Shown here one piece after another: positions 10,745-21,800 of a stretch of 64,000 bases of DNA. Both the position numbers and the translations under genes were made by a program. Below the pieces are notes generated by a model, which saw only the letters and a program-made list of their open reading frames with translations, was not told the DNA's origin and searched no databases. The stretch is from Tetracentron sinense. Lineage: Eukaryota > Streptophyta > Magnoliopsida > Trochodendrales > Trochodendraceae. Location of the stretch: contig CM026557.1 in NCBI GenBank assembly GCA_015143295.1, forward strand, positions 31,939,965-32,003,964, given 5' to 3'. The first letter of the stretch is position 1, and every line of letters starts with the position of its first letter.

Positions 10745-11680
10745 CCCATGAACTTAGTCGTTAAATAAAAATATTTCGAAGGCTACTTACCTGAACCCCC
10801 ATCCCCCTTAAGCTGGAATATTCATACTCATCTTATCATTCTTCATAAATACATCAACAATTACCAACACTTTCGATCAATCAATGCTAGCCTCCAACAA
10901 GAAAATCCTGGCTCCACCCCTAATTGCAAAAATAAATAGGGCGTGCTTACCGGAGACTCGGAGATAATGGGGAGAATGAATAGTGCAGTGGTTAGGCTAA
11001 ATGGAGGGACAGAGGTTTAGGGTGATCCAAAATGCTTCCAGGGAGGAATAAGCGATGAAAGCTTTAGAAGCTCATAGGAAGATTACACACTACCCAGAAT
11101 TTGAGGCAAAGTCTAGATTTTCGTTAACTCTAACTTTTACTTTGTCACGTTATTAATGTGAATGACAAATAAACAAACAAAAGTAGAGGGACTTTCTCAT
11201 AACCTAATAGAAAGGGTACCGTAAGGGGATGTTCAAAGTTGAAGGCTTTGTTTATTTGGGTGTCCGGGCTTCTTAGAGCACATGACTTGTATTCCGGGCA
11301 TGTGCAACACCCCTCCCCAGCCACATGCATTAGGAAAAAGGGGATAAATCCCCAGTATGACCAACAAAGGGAAGGGATTCAAATTTTTTTTTTTTGGTTC
11401 AAGATATACGTTTAAGCCGTAAGGTCGGTTAGGTGTTGGTGTTGATATCTGTTCAGTTAATGGGCGAGTGGAGAGTATATACAAACTTCTACCCTCTCGG
11501 TTAGGAGTATATACAAACTCCTACCCCACTACCACTAGAACAAAGCCATGGTGTTAAAGGGATTCAAACTCAGGACCATTAAAAAAAAAAAAGGTGGTAT
11601 GATACAAGGTGGTTAAGCAGTAGATAACGGAGTAAAAGGTAGTAATTTTAGGTCGGTATCGTGGCGCAGGAGCACCCTAC
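10745..11680. other. Intergenic sequence upstream of DPE2
   Basis: No convincing gene. It continues the host sequence broken by copia element 1. Oligo(T) and oligo(A) tracts lie at about 11385 and 11581. Between them are two copies of GTATATACAAACT (about 11475 and 11508) and phrases such as GGATTCAAACTCAGGACC that resemble an inverted pol III B-box. A SINE relic is possible but not demonstrated. Confidence 0.3.
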
Positions 11681-12522
11681 TAATTAAAATATTTTTTCGT
11701 AAATAACCCTATTTTTAATTGGGCAATCAACCCTAATTAAATTAAGTAAATAAAAAATATTTTCTCACAAAAAAATATCTGGAGACTGGAAAACCAAACT
11801 ATCGCCCAACTGTCACTCTCTCATGGGTCGTGAGATAGGAAGGTTCATTTTCTGGGAAAAACACAAGAAAGAAAAAGAACAGAAAAAATCATTTAAATCG
11901 ATAAAAACCCTTTTTCTTCTCCTCCATTCAAACCAAACCAAACCAAATAGAATGTTATTAGTGTTTCTCGAGTTATAGAGGGAAATCTCTGCTTCTCTAT
12001 CTATTCTCTCCTAACAGAACCCATCTCCAGATCCCTCTCTTTCTTCTCAAGAACGAACTGCCATTTCCGCAGAAAACAACTTTCTCCCCATCCAAGAAAG
12101 TGAGAACCAAAATCAGTCTATTTATGCTCTGTTTTGATTGATTCTTATTGTTATATTGATAGATATAATTTATTTGGGGCAGCTTCATTTTCTCAAGAAA
12201 CAGAGGACTTTTCACCTTTTTTTTTTTTGTTTTTACAAGTTTGGGTCTCCATTTATTTCATTTGGTTGCATCAGAAGATCAACAATGTTTGATTGCTTTC
12301 TGATTATAAATATATAAATTTCAATATGGTCTTCCAAATCTCAATCGGGTCTATATATATATATATATATAGAATTTAGACTGATTGAAATAGTTCCATT
12401 TCACTTCAACTTTCGTAGAAAACAAATTGGGTTTGGTCCTCTTCTTGAGAGTCTGAATATTGCAGTTGGATTTTGTTAGATTTTGATAAATTTCATCTCT
12501 CTCCAGCTCATTTCTTGGAGAA
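11681..12522 (+). promoter_or_regulatory. DPE2: Probable DPE2 promoter and 5' leader
   Basis: The region directly upstream of the DPE2 start codon changes from AT-rich spacer to pyrimidine-rich leader-like stretches (about 11890-12060 and 12430-12520). TATA-like sequences include TATAAATATATAAA (about 12305-12318), and an (AT)n tract lies at 12353-12371. The transcription start cannot be placed; a leader intron is possible because the last 500 bp are intron-like in composition. Confidence 0.35.
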
Positions 12523-12876
12523 ATGGTGGAATTGGGATTGTTTTCTGGGAAGAAGTCCCTTAAAACGGTGAATTTGAGCTTCAGATTACCTTACTATACT
12601 CACTGGGGGCAGAGCGTGCTCGTTTGCGGTTCAGAACCGCTGCTCGGTTCATGGAATGTGAAGAGAGGTCTGCTTTTGAGCCCTTCTCATCAAGATTCTG
12701 AGCTAATATGGTGCGGAAGAATTACAGTTCCGAGCGGTTTCGGATGTGAATACAGTTATTATTTGGTGGATGACAGTAGAAATGTTCTGAGAGGGGAGGA
12801 TGGGACGAAACGTAAAATACTACTCCCTGAAGGGATCCAGGAAGGGGAGGTGGTGGAGCTTCATGATCTCTGGCAG
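12523..12876 (+). CDS. DPE2: DPE2 exon 1 (first CBM20 domain)
   Basis: 118 codons ending in TGGCAG before donor GTGCTG, phase 0. It covers almost all of the first starch-binding CBM20 module, with the typical THWGQ, CGS...LGSWN and Y-Y...V-D elements. Reading through the donor gives about 39 extra intron-encoded residues before a stop, which is not real coding sequence. Confidence 0.95.
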
Positions 12877-15800
12877 GTGCTGCTTTTCATCTTTCTCAAT
12901 CTTTTTCTTTCAATTATATGGTTATTTCATTGGTTTATGAATATTTTTTTCTTTCGGAGATTTTGTGGTACTTCTTATTGCTATGATAATTCATAGCTGC
13001 TTCACATTCCTAACTATGTCTGGGATTGCTGCATTAATCATTTTGTACATTACTGTTATTGGGACTAGGATATATAGTTGCCGGACATTAAGAAGCTGCA
13101 TATATCAAGGACTTTGTGGAAGTCCAATTTGATCTGAATGTTATTTGTATGATACCCTCTACCTTTTTTCTTAATATATTCTTATATTTCTTCTATATCG
13201 TCTCATAGTGTAAATTTGTCAAATATCACAAAACACGAAGAAGGAAAAAGATAAACAATGAGGGAACCCATGTAGCTTGCCAACCTTGAACTTTTGTTTT
13301 CCTTTGGGAAGAATATTGAATAGAGCAAACATATGCTTATAGTTACGACCAATGTTTTAATAAATGTGCGAGGCTTACGCCTCGAGGCTCGCCTCGGGGC
13401 GAGGCTTAAGGAAAACGCTTTGAGGCTCAACCATTAAGCTTAAACCCCATGAGGCTCACATGAGGCACACACATCATGCCTTGAAGCTCGCTTTATGTCT
13501 TTAGCGTACGTCTCATACATTAACTAAAATTAGGTTTCTAGTCACACCTGACTTAAATGTCATTTTTTAAAAATTTGTTATCTGTTTCAACTAATTTAAT
13601 AGTATTTCCTATGTGTATGCGTGCGCCCGCACAAACGCACACAATATACACGAATACAAATGTATATATGTATATATCTCTCTCTCTCTATATATATACG
13701 TGTATATATATATTATAATATTAACTTTTGAATCTTTTGAATCTTTTTGCAATTTTTCTTATATTTTATTTATTTGTTAAAATGAGAAAGCATGAAGCTT
13801 TCTTGTGAGGCTTACGCCTTACGCCTTACGCCTCACGCATCTTGAGGTCCTAACTCCTCGCCTTACACCTTCACGTTTTAAAAAATTGGTTACGACTAGA
13901 GAGAAACCACCAAATTTGCCACCACTCACCATATTAATGGCCAAAAAAAAAAAGGATTTTATCAAGTTGATTAGTTCTACAGACTAGAGTATCGGTGGAT
14001 GTTAAGAGGTAGGCAATATATCGATGGTACTTGATGATTACAACAATTTGGTATGATGAGATTATTTGCTGTTTGACACTTCTATACCGAGCATTTATTC
14101 TAATTCTGCTTTCTTAATGCATTTATGTCTAATTAATAATAACGAAATAAAATGATAGTTTATTGTTTTGGTCTGCCTCCTAAACACTTCCCTGACTTTT
14201 TAAACGAATAAGTATCTATACAACGTAGATGGTATATACCAAAGCAACCATTACCACCTGATTTTGTGTTGCAATGATAACCTTAGACATAATATTTTAT
14301 AACTCATTTCGTTGAGTTGCAGAAGTGGAAATTCATTACCGGAGAAAGATTATTATGGCGATTATACCTTGGTCTGTCCAGGCATTTCACTCTACTTGTG
14401 ATAAAAGTCCCTTTAATACAATATTCTATTTCATGCCTAAGATTCTTTTTAATATATTTTTCTGGGTGTTTATTTTAACATGATTGTTAGATTCTTGGGT
14501 GGCTGTAAGTTTTCCCTTATACAAGTGTTGCAATTATATATTAGCAACTTCACTTCAAATTTTTCTCCTTATTGTTTGAATCCAGACGGCTTCCGAAGCT
14601 CTCTTTTCCAGAAGTGCATTCAAAAATGTCATCTTTAGCACAAATTGGAGCTCAAATATCGAAAGACCCCTAGGAGCCTTTCAGGATAACTTGGATCGTG
14701 AAGGTATTTACGTTCAGTTTAAGCTTTTTATTTAGTCTATTTTAGTTGTTCTTCTCTTTGAAAACTTGCTAGTCAGTTTGTCCCTTCGTTAGGCCATGTG
14801 TTAATTACAACCTTGACTATTATAAACAGATTCAATCCTTGTCCATTTCAGAATTAGTTGCCCGATGATAAAAGAAGACACCTCTGTAAGCTGTTTTTTT
14901 TTTGGTTCAATCTGTAAGCTGCTTTTAAATCATTTGGCTATGTTTACCTGCCTATAATATGCTATTGCTAAACATGATTAATAATTTACGGATCATTGGC
15001 ATTGATTAGATATTAAACTTTGGCATATCTTTTTTACAAATTTGTTTAGGTTTATGTGCTTGGTAGCTCTACCCAGTTGGGGCAATGGAAGGTTCAGGAT
15101 GGGCTTAAACTTAAGTATGCCGGTGAATCTTTTTGGCTAGCAGATTGTATGATGCGGCCAGATGAATTCCCAATAAAATATCCTTTTGGATTCTTTCACA
15201 CATGACATGACAGTTTTGTGAACAGTTTCTTTTTGTTCAATATTTCAAATATAGTTTTATGTCCCCTCTCTCTAGCTCACTCCTTAACAATAGTTCCACA
15301 TACAAGTACTGTCAAATTGACAACACAGGAAATGATTCTTTGGAAGTTGGTCCAAATCGGGAGCTCTCTGTTGACTCAACATCAAAAAGTATGCCAAGAT
15401 ACATTTCGCTATCTGATGGCATCTTTCGAGTAAGTTATAAGTATGGGAACTAGATCTCTCTACTTAAAAGTGGTCTTATGTGGAATAAGAACTTAGAGTC
15501 GGCTCTCTAATTTGGTTAAGCCTGTGAGTTTTGACACCACATACCTGGATTCAAAACTCATCGTCGCACCGTACACTGACCAATAACCTGCTAGCTTACA
15601 CAAAATAGAGTAGACCCTAATCTGTAAATATTTATTTGTAAGGAAATGCCATGGCGGGGTGCTGGTGTTGCAATCCCAATGTTCTCTATTAGGTCAAAAG
15701 ATGATCTCGGAGTCGGAGAGTTTCTTGACCTGAAGTTACTTGTCGACTTGGCGGTTGAATCAGGGTTCCATTTGGTTCAGCTTTTACCGATTAATGATAC

Positions 15801-18800
15801 ATCCGTGCATGGGATGTGGTGGGATTCATATCCCTACAGGTATGCCAACCATGCGCTTTTTTGAACTTATATAATATGAATAACTATATCATTTGAGCTG
15901 TTTGGCTGTTTCACAATGGCACTATATATATATATATATATTGTCCTACACATTTTGCATGTTTTGATTTGAAGGAATACTTATATATTAGTTGTATAAG
16001 TAAAATTTCTACCTTCTAGATATGATTTTATGTACTTAATTCTATTGTAGTTTGATTTTCTACATTATTACCATGAAAGTAAACGAGTCTGGTGTAGTTA
16101 TGGTTTAAAATTTCCAGTATGTATTGGCTTATATAAGCCGATACCTGTTTGGAGCTACCCAGTACACTAATAGACAGGAAAAAAAAACTCTCCTGTATCA
16201 GGTTGATATGAGACCGATACGCCCAATACGGGCCCGATACGGGGGAGTTTTTAGTTAATTTTTTTTATTTCCTTCTATTTACAGTAGGATCCATAGCCCA
16301 TACCCTATACGCACAATTTATTTACATGACATATTATTTAAGTGAATGGTTTTAAATTAATTTTACTTTCATTTACTTAAGATATTTATATGTAAATAAG
16401 GTTATACCTTCTTATTTAAATTCAATAAAAATTATCTTAGATCTAAATTCTAAAGAATAAAAAGCTAATTTTCCAGTTCAAGAACAAAATCCTCTTTTTA
16501 GCGCATTTTAGGAATTAGGTCAAAATATCAACGTTCAAAAGGTTTGGTATTTCTTAAATATTAAAATTTCATTAATTCTACTATATAAAAACATTACCAA
16601 AACCAAAAAGTCCGGAAAAAAAAGTCTCATATTTTAGTCTTCAAAAATATTTTCATCTAGATGGTCAAAAAGTCAACTAATAATATAACAATCTAGCATA
16701 AAAAACCTACATTCATGCTTATAATTTAGGATTGTAATTCAATACATTCTTATTTAACTCATTGAATGTAAGGTTTTAATAGCTAGATTATATTTCTTAT
16801 ACTTGGCTAAGTGACTATGGTTTGTATTTCATACATTTTTATTAGCACGCAAGCCTATTTAACTTATAAAATTCTTAATTCTCATATGTATGGTTATAAA
16901 CATAGTTAGAGACCATTTAGTTTTTTTTTAAGCTTATATTTGTATTTAAAGAAGTTTTATGCAAAGTATCCAAGTTTTTCCTTTTGTATCCAAGCATTTC
17001 TTAGCGTATCGTGATTTTTTCCGCCATATCCATCTGATACGTAACTTGTTTTGGGCTTAATATGGCACCCGATACTGATATTTTGAACCATGTGGGTTTC
17101 ATAAGTTGCAGTGTGTTGTTGTTCTTGATTATTTTTGTAACCAACATACAAGTTGTATAAGTTGATCATTGTTGTCTATTGACTTCAATGCACATGACTA
17201 TTAGAATTCCATTTAAGACTTGAATTTGTATTATGTTAGAAACTTCTATTTCCAACTTCTTGGTCCTGCAGCTCTCTCTCTGTATTTGCACTGCATCCAT
17301 TATATCTGAGAGTACAAGCACTTTCAGACAATGTGCCAGAAAAGATTAAGGTGCTTTTCCTAACCTTTTCTTTTATTTTGTATAGGTTATTGGTAATTTT
17401 ATTGCTTGTAATTGCTGCTGGTTATTTCAGTTCAACGCCTAAAAGAACCACTTATATATTTTTTTGATCGGTAAAAAGAACCACATATTTAAGTTCTTAT
17501 CTTGATCTGCCATTTGTGAATCTTTCCTCTGCAGCTAGAGATCCTGAAAGCAAAAGAACATCTGGATGGAAAGGTATTGATTTCTAGTTCTTCCCATCAT
17601 GAAAGGTCACAGTGACTTACTGTTTAATGGTCTTACATCATATCTACAATCAATTAAACGGATAGCATATATTTTATACCTTTCTTAACTTAATGCATAA
17701 TGCCATTTCCTAGAATAAATGGTTTTCAGAATTGTGAAAACCTTGGACAAAAGTTCTTTTCACTAGGTTATATATAGAGGATAGGACGGACTTAAAACAT
17801 AGATAAGCTCTGTGGTGTGGCTTTACTCTAGATAGTAATAAAGTACTTCCACTCTTCAATTCTGTAGAAGGAAAATTTGACATTCTTTGCTCTCTTCAAA
17901 CACCTATCCCTCTTCTGGAATTTTATTGCTTAAATTGATGGATACTATGTCTATCCCATAAGATGCTGATAGAATGAGCATCAGTGTTAGATGAACTATA
18001 GTAAATAAAAGTTAGAAAAGGATGAAGAAAAACAAAAAGATGTAAAGTTACATATTAGTTTCTGAAATATGTTCGAATATTTATCTGAGGAGTTGCATTA
18101 GGATGCAATATCTCTTTCATACTTATCTTCTAAACAAATCTCTAAATTTCCAAACTTGTGGTAGTATATTTAACAATTATATTGGATTAGATGTATGTTC
18201 CATGATTTGTTTTTTATTTTCTTTATGGCTGCCATTTTCTTTAATACTCGCACGCGTAGGGCTATTTTATGGAGAGGGAGTATTTTTTTAGAAATTTGAG
18301 GATGTGAAATGGTTACTTTAAACTTTTGGTTGGTAAGTCAAACCCGGAGGCTCTCCCTAGTCTAGACTTCGAATTCTTTTTAGAGCTAAGAATTTGAGGC
18401 AGTCATTCCACTAAATGGTCTCTTTATAGGATTCTGGTCATGTTAATTGAATAAAGGTGAAAATTTTCCAAAATACAAAAGAGCATTATAATTATTTTAG
18501 ACCACAACTAAGTCCTCAAGATGTCCAGTTTTAGTGGAAATTAGACACAGGATAGTGTTTATGCTAAGGTGTCTAGTTTTATGTTGACTCACATTGTCTG
18601 ATGAACATGGATAGTAGTTTTATGCTGACTCAGATCGTCTGGTGTCTAATATGTTTTTCACAAGGATACTTGGAAGGGTATTGGAGTTTTTGGTTGGAAC
18701 AGCTTACTAAATATGCCTGGCCACACACCTATTACTCTAAGGATGCCGCCGATTTTCTTCATTGACTTAAAGTGATCCCATTAACATTTACCTTTATTGA

Positions 18801-21800
18801 CTTGAACTTCATATTAGTTGAAGGTATTAGAACCATCTGTAATTGGATGCTAGAGTTGAAGAGTGTTTTTGAGGTATGGATCCAAGGTTTGAAATCCCAA
18901 TCCGTTGGGATTTCGCAAAATTTCGCGAAATCCTGGTTTCGTCCACCCCCCTCCACCCGATATCGATATGGTATAGATTTCGGAAAACACGATTTCGGCC
19001 GGGATTTCAGAAATTTCGGGTGAAATTTTGTAATTCCAAAATCTCGGAATTTCGGCAAAATTTCAAAAAATTGATTTTAAATAGTTTTTTTAAAATTAAT
19101 ATTTCAAAATATTTTGATATTTTTAACGAAATTTCGTGAAATTTTGGAATTATATATATATATATATATATAAAAATAAAATAATAATATTTATATAAAT
19201 ATATTAAATTTTAATAAAATATTTTATACATATATATTTAATAAAATATTATAAATCGGAATTCCGAAATCCCGCCGAGATAACCGAAATTTCGGTTTGG
19301 GTTGGAGGACCGAAATCACCGATAATATCGAAATTTCAAACCTTGTATGGATCTACTCTATATTTGAGAACTGCTTCATGCTTACCTATTCATTGTCCGC
19401 TAATGTAGTCTATGTATTGTTTTTTTTAGAGTAGAATGTGCTAGAGTGAGGTTCAAGAAGAAGAAGAAGAAATGAACCTATACTCTCTTCAAGCTGGAGC
19501 ATATATCACATATGCCCATCTTGGACACAATCTCGTGAAGATGAGTGAGGGGAACAGCCTTGGTGAAATTGTCTACAATCTAAACTAAGATCTCACCTAT
19601 GGGAAAACAATATCACTACTATCCACTCTCTCCCGGAGAAAATGACAATCAAGCTCAATATGCTTCTTCCCCTTATGATAGACCAGATTAGCTGAGATAT
19701 AATTCGCCTCGTGATTATAAGTTATAACAATGGAAGGCCATAGGAGTGGACGTGGCAATGTCAAGATTTGTAACAAAAGACTGTACCCTTAAGAGCTCAC
19801 ATGTGTCATAGGTCCTAGCTCGATATTCTACTTCTACACTAAATCTGCCTATGACGATGCTTATCATATAGGACCCTTTGCCCGGGGCACGCTTAGATTA
19901 GCATAAAATCCAATGAACTAATAGAAAAGGGATTTTTTAAGAATAACTTTAATGATCTATACAATGACCCTTATAGGGTTTATATAAAGACTGATTACAT
20001 TTAAAATAGAAAAAAAAACTCAATCAAATCTATCTTACCTAAACTAATCAAACCAAATCAAATTTAATTCAAATTCAAATTATATTACACTACTACATAT
20101 TATTCTCCGATACTCCCCCTTGAACGCATGAGGATCGAGATCATCATGGGTTTGCCACAAGTTGAGTACTCCTCACCCTTGATCTTCCTTGATTTGTTGA
20201 TATTAGACCATTCGACCATGCTTGGTGATCATTGCTAGTCTATGAAGTCTATCTTGGTCGCATCCCGCTCATTTTTATGAGTCTATCAGAGCCAGTCGCC
20301 CACTAGATGAAGTTGTCATGATCTTCTCCCAATGCACATGAAGTATGACCGGCGATTTAGTATGGGAACTGGGAGACCGTGAGGCATGAGTATTGAGTAT
20401 GGGAACTGGGGTTTGTAAAAGTATAGAAGATGATAGTAGGGTTTTTATTTAATAAAAATAAAAATCAAAGTTTTCACACTCGGCACCCACCGGACAGAGA
20501 AACGCTAGAGCTAAAAGGTTACCAAAGGATCCCTGGCTCCAAGGTTTGAAATGTCGACAATATCGGTGATTATCGCCGATATTTGTCGGTGTCGCTGCCC
20601 TCCGACACACCTATACAGTGTTAAGAAAAAATTGCATCATATCGTGGGTTATCGACGAAATATCGGCGATATCGACGATATATCGTCGATAACCCACCGA
20701 TACTAACCAAATCTCAAGAATCCATTATTGAAAATTGAAAAAAAAAAAATAGAGTTAGGAAGAGGAGGAATAGCCGAATAGATTAGGGTACATACCGCCA
20801 CCTTCAGTAGGCGAGCTTGCCGTCACCAGCCGTTGTCGTTGCCGTCGACAAAAACCAGGTTCTCTCGTTCTCATTCTCCCTCTCCCCTCTTTTGTTTTGT
20901 GAGGGTTTGCTCTGTCCTCTGAGAAATGATCGAATGGGTTGTTGTTTTAAACCCTTAAAAGGGTATTGCTAAAGTCACTCTATTTTATAAACTCTTAAAT
21001 GATAATGGGGTATTGCTAAAGTCACTCTATTTTATAAACTCTTAAATGATAATGCTAATGTCACTCTGTTTTAAACCCTGAAAAGGGTAATGTTAATGTC
21101 ACTCCAAAAGGTTTACTAAACATACTTCTATACCCTAAAAAGGGTTAGATTCTTTAACCCTGAGGGTTAGTGAACCCTAAGCACAATTAAATGGAGTTAA
21201 AATATAGGTTTAATTTTTTAAAAAACAAACCAAGGTTAGATGCTTTAATCCTAAGGGTTAATTAATCTTAACCATAGTTAAAGTGAGTTAAAAAGTGACA
21301 CCTTTAGGGTTAAAACATCTACTTGGTTTTTAGATTTTTTTCAAATGAACATGTCCCCTTTTAACTCTCTTTAACAGTGGTTAAGATTCACTAACCTTTG
21401 AGGTTAAAGCATCTAGCTTTGATTTTTTTAAAAATTAAACTTGTCACCTTGTAACTCCCTTTAAATGTGGTTAAGATTCATTAACCTTTAAGGTTAAAGC
21501 ATCTAAGCTTGGTTTTTAGATTTTTTTAATTAACATGTCCCCATTTAACTCTCTTTAACTGTGGTTAAGATTCACTAACTATTAAGGTTAAAGCCATTGA
21601 AAATACTTTTCACATCTAATGTTATTTCCAGTTCTCTTTACCTCATTCTCACTCCAATGGTCACAACTCATGCAAATAAAAAAAATCTTCTATAATTTTT
21701 AAAAGAACTAAATTATATTTTCTAACCTGTTAAAAAAATATAAATAGAAAAAAAAGTTTGTATTTTGGCATAGAGGTCTTGCTTGATTACATTAAATGTT

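Noticed and set aside
11365..11580. Possible minus-strand SINE with B-box-like GAGTTTGAATCCC
   Set aside because: No convincing A-box at the right distance, and no tail or duplication. Kept only as a remark in the intergenic entry.
15218..15453. Two overlapping open frames spanning the start of exon 5
   Set aside because: Only the frame encoding [10 protein letters not shown] matches DPE2, and it starts at the AT-AC acceptor at 15300. The rest is intron.
18759..19139. Overlapping open frames on both strands
   Set aside because: They come from palindromic CGAAATTTCG words of a MITE, which stay open on both strands by symmetry.
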